Shown in pieces: positions 33,908-43,146 of a stretch of DNA of 64,000 bases. The notes below the pieces were generated by a model. The model ran no database searches. It was not told where the DNA came from and saw only the letters and a program-made list of their open reading frames with translations. How positions within the stretch are numbered: position 1 is the stretch's first letter; every line of letters starts with the position of its first letter. A program made the translations under genes and the position numbers. This DNA is from JBBRBB01 sp038206235 (lineage in GTDB: Bacteria; Bacteroidota; Bacteroidia; Chitinophagales; Chitinophagaceae): contig JBBRBB010000020.1 in the NCBI GenBank assembly GCA_038206235.1, forward strand, positions 15,710 to 79,709, in the 5' to 3' direction.

Positions 33908-35284
33908 ATGAATCCAAATCAAGCGCCAATTATAGTAGGTTTAGATATTGGCACTACCAAAATTGCTGCCATTGCCGGACGCAAAAATGAATATGGCAAA
34001 CTGGACATTCTCGGCTTTGGGCGTGCAAACAGCAATGGCGTGCAGCACGGGCAAGTGCTCAACATTGACCAAACCATTAAAGCCATTCAGCAGGCTTTGC
34101 AAAATTGCGCCGAGAGTAATCCTGACCTTGAAATTAGTGAGGTGTATGTGGGTGTTGCAGGTCATCACATCAAAAGCTTGCAAACACGCGGCGATATCGT
34201 AAGGCAGAATGCTGACATTGAAATTGCAAGCTGGGAGGTTGACCAGTTAATAGAAAACCAGCGCAAAACTTTTATTCCTGCAGGCGACCAAATCATTGAT
34301 GTGATACCGCAGGATTTTCATGTTGACAATTATCAAAACATTAAAGATGCGGTTGGCTTTAATGGTGTAAAAGTAGGCGCCAATTTTCACATCATCACCG
34401 GTGACAGAAATGCAATTCGCAACATCAATCGTGCAGTAGAGCGCAGCGGTTTAAAAACAAAAGACCTTGTGCTGCAGCCACTCGCATCATCCAGCGCCGT
34501 AATGAGTGATATAGATTTGGAAGCAGGTGTTGCCATTCTTGACATTGGTGGCGGAACCAGCGACCTTGCTGTGTTTTATGAAGGCATATTAAAACATACT
34601 GCCGTAATTCCTTTCGGTGGGGAAAATATTACCAATGATATACGCATGGGTTTGGGTGTACTGAAAAGCCAGGCGGAAGCGATGAAGGTTCAGTTTGGCA
34701 GCGCCCTATCTGATGAAACAAAAACAAATGCATTCATTACTATTCCCGGTTTAAAAGGAATGCCTGCAAAAGAAATAAGTGTAAAAAGTCTGGCAAGCAT
34801 TATACAGGCAAGAATGAATGAGATTCTTGATTTTGTTACCTATCATCTGAAACAGGTTGGTCTTGATAGCCGTGCATTGAATGGCGGTATCATCCTTACT
34901 GGCGGCGGCTCTCAGCTTAAGCATCTTATTCAGCTTACAGAATATGTTACAGGTTTGAATGCAAGAATCGGCTATCCCAATGAGCATCTTGCAGCCAATC
35001 ATATTGATGAATTAAAGAAGCCCATGTATGCAACTTGTATAGGATTGATATTAAAAGGATACAATGATTTTGAATACAAGAGAAAAGAGTTTGATAGCGG
35101 ATTTAAAAACATAGGTGTTCCAGAAAGCCTGAAAAAAAATGGCGCTGATGAGGAGGCAAAGAGCACAGTAAAAGAAGAAACGGTTGATGTAAAAAAACGC
35201 AAAGGCTTAAATATCTTCTGGGATAAATTCAAAGAGAATTTAATTGACCTGTTTAAAGAAGAAGAAGACCAGGTGATTAAATAG
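33908..35284 (+). CDS. ftsA: Cell division protein FtsA
   Basis: Actin-like protein tethering FtsZ to the membrane. 458 aa. ATPase motifs: phosphate-1 VGLDIGTTKIAAIAG (residues 10-24), the SHS2 1C subdomain (NPDLEISEVYVGVAGHHIKS), phosphate-2 AILDIGGGTSDLAVF and the adenosine motif IILTGGGSQLKHL. The C-terminal part is a charged linker ending in a probable amphipathic helix (FWDKFKENLIDLFKEEEDQV), the membrane-targeting sequence. Directly upstream of ftsZ. Confidence 0.96.
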   Translation: MNPNQAPIIVGLDIGTTKIAAIAGRKNEYGKLDILGFGRANSNGVQHGQVLNIDQTIKAIQQALQNCAESNPDLEISEVYVGVAGHHIKSLQTRGDIVRQNADIEIASWEVDQLIENQRKTFIPAGDQIIDVIPQDFHVDNYQNIKDAVGFNGVKVGANFHIITGDRNAIRNINRAVERSGLKTKDLVLQPLASSSAVMSDIDLEAGVAILDIGGGTSDLAVFYEGILKHTAVIPFGGENITNDIRMGLGVLKSQAEAMKVQFGSALSDETKTNAFITIPGLKGMPAKEISVKSLASIIQARMNEILDFVTYHLKQVGLDSRALNGGIILTGGGSQLKHLIQLTEYVTGLNARIGYPNEHLAANHIDELKKPMYATCIGLILKGYNDFEYKRKEFDSGFKNIGVPESLKKNGADEEAKSTVKEETVDVKKRKGLNIFWDKFKENLIDLFKEEEDQVIK

Positions 35285-35385
35285 CTGTCAGCTATCAGCT
35301 ATCAGAAGTCAGAAGTCAGAAACAATCAAACTTTCAAACAAACAAGAAACGAGAAACGAGAAACAATAAACAATAAACGTTTTAA
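35284..35385. repeat. Word repeats in the ftsA-ftsZ spacer
   Basis: AGCTGTCAGCTATCAGCTAT words (compare 1259-1282), AGAAGTCAGAAGTCAG, and ACGAGAAACGAGAAACAATA words. They fill about 100 of the 132 bases between ftsA and ftsZ. Confidence 0.75.
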
Positions 35386-35416
35386 AAACTTACTTACCAC
35401 CATTAAATTTAAAACT

Positions 35417-37297
35417 ATGATACAATTCGATTTGCCCAAACAAAAATCATCCATCATAAAAGTTCTTGGCGTGGGTGGCGGCGGAAGCAATGCCGTAAAC
35501 TATATGTTTGCCGATGACATTGAAGGCGTAGATTTCATCATCTGCAATACAGATTCCAAAGCGCTTGACCAAAGCCATGTGCCCAATAAAATTCAATTGG
35601 GTCCTCATCTTACACAAGGTCTTGGTGCAGGCGCCAATCCTGAAGTGGGCAAGCAGGCAACAGAAGAAAGTCTGGAAGAAATAAGACGCATACTTGAAGT
35701 AAATACAAAAATGGCTTTCATTACTGTGGGTATGGGCGGCGGCACAGGTACCGGCGGCGCACCTATCATTGCACAGGTTTGCCGGGAATTGGGAATTCTT
35801 ACAGTTGCCATTGTAACTACACCGTTTGGTTTTGAAGGTCCGCGGCGTTTGCAACAGGCAGAAGAAGGAATAAGAAAGCTGCAGCCATTCGTTGATACAT
35901 TGCTTGTCATCAGCAATGATAAGCTGCGTATGCAATATGGCAATCTTAAAATGAAAGAAGCTTTTTCAAAAGCTGATAATGTGCTGGCAACTGCAGCAAA
36001 GTGCATCACGGATATTATCAATAGCCATGGACATATTATTGTTGACTTTGCCGATGTATGCACCGTAATGAAAAATGGCGGTGTCGCTATACTTGGCAAT
36101 TCTGGTGTTGAAGGCGAAAACAGGGCGCAGCGTGCAATTGAAGAAGCATTGAGCTCTCCTTTGCTCAATGATAATGAAATTCGCGGCGCTAAATGGATTC
36201 TCATTAACATCAACAGCGCCGAAGGAGAGTTTGAATGTACAATGGATGAAATGGAAATCATAAATAATTATTTGCGTATGCAAACCGGTGAAAAAACGGA
36301 TGTGATTATGGGGATGGGATATGATAATTCACTCGATAAAAAATTAGGCATTACATTAATTGCTACCGGCTTCGATCAGAAAGATGCTTTTAGTTATAAA
36401 GAACCGATGATTGCAAAGCCGGAACCTAAAGCAGAAAAAATTGTGATGACGCTGGGTGTTGAAGGAGAAGAAAATAAATTGTTCAATCAACAGTCATTGC
36501 CTTTTATTGAAAGGGAGCTTTTAATTCCAACACTCGTTGAAGTTGCTAATGCTCCTGTTGCAATGCCTGAAATAATACGGCAGGTTTTGCAGCAGCATAC
36601 AACTGAAAATGAAAAGATTAAAATTGAAATTGAAGATGATGATGATGACAGGCTTGAAGTTCTTGAACTGCATGGATTTGAAGAACACGTTGAGGTACCG
36701 GTGAAAGAAGAAATGCAAGTGGTGCAACAAGAAGAAATACAAGAGCCGGTTGTAAAGCCTGTTGAAAAACATGCTGAAGAAAATACTGCAACTTCAGGCG
36801 GATATTTATACAGACCCAAAAAGATTTATGCTGAAATGCCCGCTGTTCCTGCTTCTCAGAAAAAAGAAGAAGTGAATCAGAAGCAGGAAAAGCAGGAGAA
36901 AAAGCATAAGCCCAAATCAAAGAAAGAAGAAGTGAAAGAAGAATTTCTTGAACTGGAGTTGATAATAAAAAATGAACAATTATCTGAAGAAGATGAGTTG
37001 CCTGCACGTAAGGAATATGCAAAATACAGCGATGAGGAAGAAGATCAGAAAAAAAGAGCAGCAGAAAGAATAAGCAAATTGCGCAATCTTTCTTTCAATA
37101 TGAATTCGATGGATCATAATAATGAATTTGAAAATGTTCCTGCTTATGTAAGAAAAAATATGGATTTATTCGGTGGCAACAAGCTTACTTCTGTAGAAGA
37201 TTTCTACAGCAAGTATGCAGTAAAGAAAGAGGAGAATGAAAAGACCGCTCAAATATCTACAATCAATACTTTCTTAGATGGCAAAAAACCGGACTGA
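35417..37297 (+). CDS. ftsZ: Cell division protein FtsZ with long acidic C-terminal linker
   Basis: Tubulin-like GTPase that forms the Z ring. 626 aa against about 380-400 in most bacteria. The GTPase domain occupies residues 1-320 (GVGGGGSNAVNYMF; tubulin signature GMGGGTGTGGAPIIAQ; NDKLRMQYGNLKMKEAFSKA; later GITLIATGF). From about residue 330 a 270-residue linker is rich in Glu and Lys with IEIEDDDDDRLEVLEL-like runs. The end, near FYSKYAVKKEE, is not the classical LPxFL peptide, although a buried Ala-Tyr-Val-Arg motif (NVPAYVRKNMDLF) near residue 575 may be the FtsA-binding peptide. Long linkers are common in Bacteroidota. Confidence 0.96.
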   Translation: MIQFDLPKQKSSIIKVLGVGGGGSNAVNYMFADDIEGVDFIICNTDSKALDQSHVPNKIQLGPHLTQGLGAGANPEVGKQATEESLEEIRRILEVNTKMAFITVGMGGGTGTGGAPIIAQVCRELGILTVAIVTTPFGFEGPRRLQQAEEGIRKLQPFVDTLLVISNDKLRMQYGNLKMKEAFSKADNVLATAAKCITDIINSHGHIIVDFADVCTVMKNGGVAILGNSGVEGENRAQRAIEEALSSPLLNDNEIRGAKWILININSAEGEFECTMDEMEIINNYLRMQTGEKTDVIMGMGYDNSLDKKLGITLIATGFDQKDAFSYKEPMIAKPEPKAEKIVMTLGVEGEENKLFNQQSLPFIERELLIPTLVEVANAPVAMPEIIRQVLQQHTTENEKIKIEIEDDDDDRLEVLELHGFEEHVEVPVKEEMQVVQQEEIQEPVVKPVEKHAEENTATSGGYLYRPKKIYAEMPAVPASQKKEEVNQKQEKQEKKHKPKSKKEEVKEEFLELELIIKNEQLSEEDELPARKEYAKYSDEEEDQKKRAAERISKLRNLSFNMNSMDHNNEFENVPAYVRKNMDLFGGNKLTSVEDFYSKYAVKKEENEKTAQISTINTFLDGKKPD

Positions 37298-37328
37298 TGT
37301 TTTGCATAGAGTAGAGTTGGGTTTTTCT

Positions 37329-37361
37329 ATCCTCCCGAATCATTTGGGAGGATTTTTTTTT
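37329..37361 (+). terminator. Rho-independent terminator after ftsZ
   Basis: Stem ATCCTCCCGAA / TTTGGGAGGAT (one G-U pair) with a three-base loop, followed by eight T. It lies 32 bases after the ftsZ stop and closes the 18-kb dcw cluster. Confidence 0.93.
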
Positions 37362-37365
37362 ACAG

Positions 37366-37391
37366 GTTCTCACCGTCCGGGTCTCACCAAT
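37366..37391. repeat. Single copy of the GTCTCACCGTCCCGGGTCT element
   Basis: GGTTCTCACCGTCCGGGTCT then CACCAA, related to the three 42-base units in the adaptor gene at 17574-17690 but in non-coding DNA. Confidence 0.75.
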
Positions 37392-37469
37392 TTAAAACCC
37401 GATTAAGTTTATATTTGTCGCATGCTTCAATATCTATTCAAAAGCAAAAAATAAAATGAATTAATAGTA

Positions 37470-37657
37470 TGACTATTGCTGAATTAATAGAGAAATTAAA
37501 ACAATTCAATCCTGACCCACGTATTATAGTTGCCGGTTATGAAGGTGGCTAAAATGACATCAACAATGTAGAAAAATTAAGAATAAAATTAAACATCAAT
37601 GAGCATTGGTTCGATGGCTTACTTGACCATATTAAAGGAGCGGGAATCACGTTTTAA
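37470..37657 (+). pseudogene. Small GYEGGxxDI-type hypothetical gene, broken
   Basis: A promoter-like TATATTTG (37410-37417) precedes ATG 37470. The reading MTIAELIEKL continues as KQFNPDPRIIVAGYEGG only if one base missing from the A-run near 37500 is restored. Then a TAA replaces the expected Tyr codon before NDINNVEKLRIKLN, and the frame runs on to TAA 37655. It resembles a small bacterial family starting (M)TxxELIxxL with a GYEGG motif, which I know only as hypothetical. At least one frameshift and one nonsense change. Confidence 0.65.
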
Positions 37658-37717
37658 AAAGAGAAATAATCAACGCATAAATTCTTATTCTGCTCAACAT
37701 CCAACTTCCAACATCCA

Positions 37718-38974
37718 CTACGCCTCTGCCATGTGCGGTATCGCATCTGCTTTATATTCTCCTGCATCGAGTCTTGCTTTTGTTTCTTCAAATGCAATTA
37801 ATGTGGCTTGTATATCTTCATCAGTATGTACAGCAGTTGGTATCAGCCTGTAAATAATATCTCCTTTAGGAATTACCGGATAAATCACAATAGAGCAGAA
37901 GATGCCATAATTTTCACGCAGATCTTTCACCATAGCAGTAGCTTCCGCAATATCTCCTTTCATGCACACAGGGGTAACAACAGAATTGGTATTTCCAATA
38001 TCAAAGCCATGCTCTTTTAATCCGTTCTGTAATTTCATTGCATTATCCCAAAGCTTCTCTTTTAATTGTGGCATAGTGCACAGCATATTCAACCGTTTCA
38101 GATTACCAATGACAATGGGCATCGGCAGGCTCTTTGCAAATATTTGTGAGCGTATGTTGTAGCGTATGTAATCAATTATCACTTTTGGCCCCGAAATGAA
38201 CGCACCTATTGATGCCATTGATTTTGCAAACGTAGAAAAGTAAAGGTCAATCTCATCCTGGCAACATTGTTCCTCACCGGCGCCTGCACCTGTTTTACCA
38301 AGTGTGCCAAAGCCATGCGCATCATCAACCAATAATCTGAACTCATATTTTTTCTTTAGTTCACAAATCTCTTTCAACTTACCCTGGTCGCCCGCCATTC
38401 CAAAGACACCCTCTGTAATAACAAGTATTCCGCCGGTCTTTTGTTTTTCAATCAAGGAAGAAGCCCGCTGCAATTGCTTTTCACAATCTTCCACATCATT
38501 GTGCTTAAACACATAGCGATGCCCCGGATGCAAACGCAAGCCATCAATAATGCATGCGTGGCTTTCCGCATCATACACCACCACATCATGCCTGCCGCAC
38601 AAAGCATCAATCGTACTCATGATTCCCTGATAACCATAATTTAAAAGAATTGTATCTTCTTTGTTTTCAAAATCACTCAATTCTTTTTCTAACTGCTCAT
38701 GATAGTTACTGTTGCCGCTCATCATTCTTGCACCCATAGGAGATGCCAAACCAAATCTTGCACTTGCCTCAGCATCTACCTTGCGAATTGCGGGGTGATT
38801 GGCAAGTCCCAAATAATTATTCAAACTCCAAATAATCATTTCCCTTCCGCGAAACTTCATCCGGTTGCCAATTTCTCCTTCTAATTTGGGAAACGAAAAA
38901 TAGCCATGCGCTCTTTCGCGATGCTGCCCGAGTGGCCCGGAGTTCTTAATTAGTCTTTCAAAAATATCTGCCAT
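37718..38974 (-). CDS. Serine palmitoyltransferase-like alpha-oxoamine synthase
   Basis: PLP enzyme of the class that condenses an amino acid with an acyl-CoA. 418 aa. Motifs: NNYLGLANHP, the glycine-rich AGARMMSG-like segment GARMMSGNSNYHEQLEKEL, the Asp-His pair LVDDAHGFGTLG, and the PLP lysine in STFAKSMASIGAF. Bacteroidota make sphingolipids, and their Spt is usually annotated this way. 2-amino-3-ketobutyrate CoA ligase (kbl) and 8-amino-7-oxononanoate synthase (bioF) are close relatives, but the STFAKSMASIG form and the absence of biotin genes favour Spt. Monocistronic, convergent with the dcw cluster. Confidence 0.82.
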   Translation of the reverse strand: MADIFERLIKNSGPLGQHRERAHGYFSFPKLEGEIGNRMKFRGREMIIWSLNNYLGLANHPAIRKVDAEASARFGLASPMGARMMSGNSNYHEQLEKELSDFENKEDTILLNYGYQGIMSTIDALCGRHDVVVYDAESHACIIDGLRLHPGHRYVFKHNDVEDCEKQLQRASSLIEKQKTGGILVITEGVFGMAGDQGKLKEICELKKKYEFRLLVDDAHGFGTLGKTGAGAGEEQCCQDEIDLYFSTFAKSMASIGAFISGPKVIIDYIRYNIRSQIFAKSLPMPIVIGNLKRLNMLCTMPQLKEKLWDNAMKLQNGLKEHGFDIGNTNSVVTPVCMKGDIAEATAMVKDLRENYGIFCSIVIYPVIPKGDIIYRLIPTAVHTDEDIQATLIAFEETKARLDAGEYKADAIPHMAEA

Positions 38975-39013
38975 AGTCGTTTATGATTTTATTGAGTGAT
39001 GATTTTTATTTTT

Positions 39014-39110
39014 ATGAGCCGAACTGTATTACTACTATTATACATCGTTGCGTCGCACTCTTCAGGGCCTTGTATTCTGGCTCAGCAAGGTTCTATACCA
39101 CGACGGGGCA
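39014..39110. repeat. Dispersed repeat upstream of pafA-like gene
   Basis: ATGAGCCGAACTGTATTACT then ACTATTATACATCGTTGCGTCG resembles 29661-29697 and, in its right part, 56655-56675. It continues as a loose hairpin with CTCAGCAAGG. The rest of the 311-base gap shows only a -7-like TACATTTG at 39261-39268. Confidence 0.65.
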
Positions 39111-39285
39111 AAAATAGTGCATTCAATAAGTATGACAAATAATGAATATTCACATCAATTCAATTAAAAAAATCGAACGCTGATTTTTAAGATTGGTTAG
39201 GAATTGCACAGGTTTTAATCATATCAATCTTAATCATTATAAAAATCTGCGTCCCCATGCTACATTTGCAACTCAAATTGATTTT

Positions 39286-40935
39286 ATGAAATTCAAGCTT
39301 ACAAATTTTATAGCAGCACTCATTTTTGCAGCAACAATTTTTTCTCAAAAAACATTTTCACAGCCAGGAGAAATTCAACGTCCCAAATTATTAATAGGCA
39401 TTGTAGTAGACCAAATGCGTTGGGATTATCTTTATCGCTGGTACAATCTTTATGCACCTGATGGAGGCTTTAAAAGATTATTAAATAACGGCTTTACTTG
39501 TGATAATACATTCATTCCTTACACACCAACAGTTACGGCAGCAGGCCATGCCTGCATTTATACTGGTTCAGTGCCCGCTATAAATGGCATCACAGGAAAT
39601 ATATGGTATGATAATATAAAAAATGAAATTGTTTACTGCACTGAGGATGACGGTGCCCACACCATAGGCGCTAATGATGCATCAGGCAATGCAAGCCCAC
39701 GCAACATGCTTACTACAACAATTGGAGATGAACTGCGCATCACCACAAATTTTAAAAGCAAAGTCATCAGTATTTCATTGAAAGACCGTGCTGCTATTTT
39801 TCCGGCAGGTAATGCAGCCAATGCAGCCTATTGGTACGATAGCAATACAGGAAACTTTATAACAAGCAGTTTTTACATGAATCAATTACCTGCATGGGTA
39901 ATTGCATTTAATAAAAGAAAAATTGTTGATTCGCTATATGCATTAAACTGGAATATTAGTTTGCTTAAAGAAGTGTATTCGCAATACTGCACAGCAGATA
40001 ATGAATTGTATGAGCATAATCCTCTTACAACATCACCGGCAGTATTTCCCTACAATCTTTCTTCATTCATTGGAAAAGATTACAGTAAAATTTCATCCAC
40101 ACCGCAGGGAAATGATTTCACAATTGAAATGGCAAAGGCTGCTGTTGTTGCTGAAAATTTAGGAAACAATGATGCAACAGACTTTCTTGCATTGAGCATT
40201 TCATCAACCGATTATATTGGACATTCATTCGGGCCTGATTCATGGGAACAGTTAGATGATTTTATAAAGCTCGATAAAACACTGGGCAACTTTCTAAACT
40301 TTCTTGATGCAAAAATTGGAAAAGGAAACTACACTCTCTTTCTCACTGCAGACCATGGTGTAGCAAATTCTCCGGGCTTTTCAAAAGAACATAATTTACC
40401 CGGCGGCTCTTTTGATGATGTTGCATTGGTGAATGAAATGAATAAGCTCATAAAAGAAAAAACAGAATTCGACAGTATGATTGTTGGGATTTATAATTAC
40501 CAGGTTGTATTGAATCATCCTTTAATCAAAGAAAAAAATCTTGAAGAGGATAAATTAATCGCAGGAATAACAGAATACTTAATGAAGCAGGAAGCAGTAA
40601 GTGCTGCATTTGATATTCACTTACTAAATCTTCGCCCCATGAATGAAAAGCAAAGACAAATGCTGATGAATGGATATTATAATGGAAGAAGCGGCAGTGT
40701 GCAAATAATTTTAAAGCCGGGCTATGTAGAGGGCAATGGCATAGGCACATCGCATGGCTTATGGAATCCTTATGATTCACATATTCCACTTCTATGGTAT
40801 GGGAGGGGAATTAAACAGGGCAAATCGTATAAAGAATATTACCTGACGGATATTGCTGCAACACTCGCAGCATTATTACACATTCAAATGCCCAGTGGCT
40901 GCGTGGGAAATGTGATTGAGGAAGTGATGCAGTAA
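39286..40935 (+). CDS. PafA-like alkaline phosphatase family protein
   Basis: 549 aa from the ATG at 39286, which opens a signal peptide (MKFKLTNFIAALIFAATIFS); an upstream in-frame start was rejected. Alkaline phosphatase superfamily metal sites: IGIVVDQMRWDYLYRW with the first Asp, the Thr nucleophile in YTPTVTAAGHACIYTGS (as in Elizabethkingia PafA), SSTDYIGHSFGPDS, and TADHGVANSPGF. It should be a periplasmic zinc phosphomonoesterase. A -7-like box TACATTTG lies 18 bases upstream. The last 52 bases overlap the end of a convergent small gene. Confidence 0.9.
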   Translation: MKFKLTNFIAALIFAATIFSQKTFSQPGEIQRPKLLIGIVVDQMRWDYLYRWYNLYAPDGGFKRLLNNGFTCDNTFIPYTPTVTAAGHACIYTGSVPAINGITGNIWYDNIKNEIVYCTEDDGAHTIGANDASGNASPRNMLTTTIGDELRITTNFKSKVISISLKDRAAIFPAGNAANAAYWYDSNTGNFITSSFYMNQLPAWVIAFNKRKIVDSLYALNWNISLLKEVYSQYCTADNELYEHNPLTTSPAVFPYNLSSFIGKDYSKISSTPQGNDFTIEMAKAAVVAENLGNNDATDFLALSISSTDYIGHSFGPDSWEQLDDFIKLDKTLGNFLNFLDAKIGKGNYTLFLTADHGVANSPGFSKEHNLPGGSFDDVALVNEMNKLIKEKTEFDSMIVGIYNYQVVLNHPLIKEKNLEEDKLIAGITEYLMKQEAVSAAFDIHLLNLRPMNEKQRQMLMNGYYNGRSGSVQIILKPGYVEGNGIGTSHGLWNPYDSHIPLLWYGRGIKQGKSYKEYYLTDIAATLAALLHIQMPSGCVGNVIEEVMQ

Positions 40936-41201
40936 GGGAATTTATGGTATTGAAAATTATTTTTAATTACAAGTTTGTAATTACTTATCAGAAGCTGGCC
41001 AACTAACTCCAATGCGTTACAACATTCATCTATTGTATTCGATGATACTTCAGTTGCATTCTTATAAAGTTGTAAATAATAAACAAGACCATTTTTATTA
41101 TTCGTAATTTTTAATCCTATACCGGATAAATTTCTTCCCTCAATTGGAGTAATTGAACAATTTTGTTCCCGTAAATGGTCAAAAAAATTATTCAAATTCA
41201 T
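40884..41201 (-). CDS. Small hypothetical protein downstream of a HicB-like gene
   Basis: Not recognised with confidence. 105 aa starting MNLNNFFDHLREQNCSITPI. Residues 27-70 (LSGIGLKITNNKNGLVYYLQ, then NATEVSSNTIDECCNALELV) look like a small alpha/beta protein. Its ATG overlaps the TGA of the preceding frameshifted HicB-like gene (ATGA), so the two form a cassette of toxin-antitoxin size. The C-terminal 17 codons run antisense into the pafA-like gene, so the end may have been extended by loss of the original stop. Confidence 0.55.
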   Translation of the reverse strand: MNLNNFFDHLREQNCSITPIEGRNLSGIGLKITNNKNGLVYYLQLYKNATEVSSNTIDECCNALELVGQLLISNYKLVIKNNFQYHKFPYCITSSITFPTQPLGI

Positions 41202-41451
41202 GCATGAATCATTTGCCTTTCAAAAGTTACAGGTCCTTTAGTTTCTGTATGAAATTTAGCTATAAATTCTTCCGCTTTATCTTCCAGCATAATGGGGAAT
41301 ATTTCCTGTAAAAGCTGTCTTGCTCTTCTTTGTTTCTTCCCTCTGCACTTGCCTGGGGAAATTGAGCAAAGAAAGCAGTTACAGTTCCGGTGTTTTCATC
41401 TTCAAGAAAAATTATAGTAAGGTGAAACATAAACTCTGCATGATTTTCCAT
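41198..41451 (-). pseudogene. HicB-like small gene with a frameshift
   Basis: From ATG 41451: MENHAEFMFHLTIIFLEDEN, then TGTVTAFFAQFPQASAEGRNKEE, a HicB-like beta-strand plus GxTxEEA-type pattern. After KEE one base is missing (near 41322); restoring it gives ARQLLQEIFPIMLEDKAEEF and ...RQMIHA ending at TGA 41198-41200, overlapping the next gene's ATG. The coherent reading beyond the shift shows the gene was recently intact. Confidence 0.65.
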
Positions 41452-41597
41452 ATTTGCAAGTTTTAATAATAGTATTCAAAACAAAGTTCCATAAAATTAA
41501 ATAAATCCCGCTGTTCATGTAAATTTTTTGTTTTCATTTCTTTTTTTCGAATTTCGAACTTCGCCTGTCCGACTGACTCATTCAGGCGGGGATTTAT

Positions 41598-41646
41598 TTG
41601 TTTTTTGTTCCTTGTTTCTTGTATTTTGTTTCTTGTATTTTTTTAA
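41598..41646. repeat. TTTCTTG-word repeat before the MFS gene
   Basis: TTCCTTGTTTCTTGTATTTT then GTTTCTTGTA, the same words as at 3357-3462. Just upstream, CGCCTG / CAGGCG (41565-41590) can form a hairpin. Confidence 0.7.
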
Positions 41647-41649
41647 AGT

Positions 41650-42849
41650 ATGCTTTCTGCCACCCGCTCATTATATAAAAATGCTTTCACCGGGCTTTCA
41701 AAAAGCACATGGAGTCTTACACTGGTTATGCTCATCAACCGCAGTGGCACTATGGTTGTTCCGTTTCTCACTATCTACTGCACACATCAGTTACATTTTA
41801 CATTAACGCAGGCCGGTTTTGTAATGGCATTGTTTGGTGGCGGCTCTATTGTTGGTTCATTCATTGGCGGAAGAATTACTGATGCGTGGGGATTTTATCC
41901 TTTGCAGGTTGCATCGCTGTTGCTTGGCGGTGCAATGTTTATTATTGTAGGCTATTTAAAATCGTACCAAATACTTTGTGCAGGAACTTTTTTATTAAGC
42001 TGCTTCAATGAATCGTTCCGCCCGGCGAATGCCACTGCCATTGCATATTACAGCACTCCTGAAAACAGAACAAGAAGCTATTCACTAAATCGCCTTGCCA
42101 TAAATTTAGGTTGGTGTGTTGGCGGTGCACTTGGCGGATTTTTAGCATCAATAAATTATCAGTTATTATTTTGGGTTGATGGTTGCACCAATATTTTTGC
42201 TGCATTTCTGCTGCTCAAATTATTACCTTACCTAAAAAGCGGTTACAGAAAAAATGATACACCGAAACCCGTTGACAGAACTGCATGGCTCGATAAACCT
42301 TATCTTGCTTTTATTGTTATTACTGCACTTTTTGCATCCTGCTTTTTTCAATTGTTTACCATGCAGCCCGTATTTTATAAAACGGAATGGAAATTAGATG
42401 AACAATTTATTGGAATTCTCATGGCAACCAACGGAATAATAATTGTAATCATTGAAATGATTCTCATCTTCTCTCTTGAAAAGAAAAATACGCCTCTGCT
42501 CTTTATGCGATGCGGCTTTGTGTTGGTGGGTATTGGTTTTGCGCTGGTAAATATTTTACCCGCTGTTGCATGGGTTGCTTTTCTTTCTGCAATCGTTGTT
42601 ACATTTGGTGAAATGCTTTCAATGCCTTTTATGAACAGCTTTTGGATATCAAGAACGACTGAAAACAACCGCGGACAATATGCAGCCATGTATAGTATTG
42701 CATGGAGTGTGGCACAAATTGCTGCTCCTGTATTTGGAAGTGTAATAGCGATGCATAAAGGATTTGATATTTTGTGGTGGATGATGTTGATAATTTGCTG
42801 CATTGCAGCATTAGGTATTTTGCTGCTTGATAAGAGTATCAGGCAATAA
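41650..42849 (+). CDS. Major facilitator superfamily transporter
   Basis: 399 aa, about 12 membrane helices in two halves separated by a cytoplasmic loop near residues 196-218 (LKSGYRKNDTPKPVDRTAW). The MFS motif A between helices 2 and 3 appears as GGRITDAWGFYP. Helix 1 has NRSGTMVVPFLTIYCT and helix 5 the RLAINLGWCVGGALGGFLAS pattern. Resembles drug or sugar exporters of the DHA1/YdhP type, but the substrate cannot be inferred. Stands alone. Confidence 0.88.
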   Translation: MLSATRSLYKNAFTGLSKSTWSLTLVMLINRSGTMVVPFLTIYCTHQLHFTLTQAGFVMALFGGGSIVGSFIGGRITDAWGFYPLQVASLLLGGAMFIIVGYLKSYQILCAGTFLLSCFNESFRPANATAIAYYSTPENRTRSYSLNRLAINLGWCVGGALGGFLASINYQLLFWVDGCTNIFAAFLLLKLLPYLKSGYRKNDTPKPVDRTAWLDKPYLAFIVITALFASCFFQLFTMQPVFYKTEWKLDEQFIGILMATNGIIIVIIEMILIFSLEKKNTPLLFMRCGFVLVGIGFALVNILPAVAWVAFLSAIVVTFGEMLSMPFMNSFWISRTTENNRGQYAAMYSIAWSVAQIAAPVFGSVIAMHKGFDILWWMMLIICCIAALGILLLDKSIRQ

Positions 42850-42901
42850 AAGAATTACATGCTCTGGATAGTACGATGAAAGCAGAGTTCCATTTTCTTT
42901 T

Positions 42902-42909
42902 TATATTTG
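42902..42909 (+). promoter_or_regulatory. -7 box of a toxin-antitoxin operon
   Basis: TATATTTG, exact match to TAnnTTTG, 12 bases before the ATG at 42922. The start of transcription would fall within a few bases of the ATG. Confidence 0.5.
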
Positions 42910-42921
42910 AAAAAACAAATA

Positions 42922-43146
42922 ATGGCTGAATCAATTTATCATATCAAAATAAAAAAAGAGTATGCATCTTCAATACTTGAAGATTTACAGCAGGTTGATG
43001 CCATAGAAATTGTTGAAGAAACAATTGATGAATGGCAAAAGAAAGAATCTATAAAAAGGTTGGCTGAAATGAAAACAATTCCTTCAACAGCTATTGAAGA
43101 ACAAGATTTTTTCAAACGCTTAGAAAATACGGATGAAAAAATATAA
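42922..43146 (+). CDS. Probable antitoxin of a ParE/RelE-type pair
   Basis: 74 aa from ATG 42922, charged and helical (MAESIYHIKIKKEYASSILE; ending IEEQDFFKRLENTDEKI). No DNA-binding fold is recognised by eye. It overlaps the next gene, a ParE-like toxin, by 14 bases, the usual order and coupling for antitoxin then toxin. The toxin frame is broken, so this antitoxin is probably an orphan. The IEEQDFFKRL-type tail recalls antitoxins paired with plasmid-stabilisation toxins in Bacteroidota. Confidence 0.65.
   Translation: MAESIYHIKIKKEYASSILEDLQQVDAIEIVEETIDEWQKKESIKRLAEMKTIPSTAIEEQDFFKRLENTDEKI

Noticed and set aside
37718..38974. Assignment as kbl or bioF
   Set aside because: Close relatives by fold, but no tdh or biotin genes are adjacent and the lysine motif and phylum context favour the serine palmitoyltransferase type. 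Left as Spt-like without a gene symbol.
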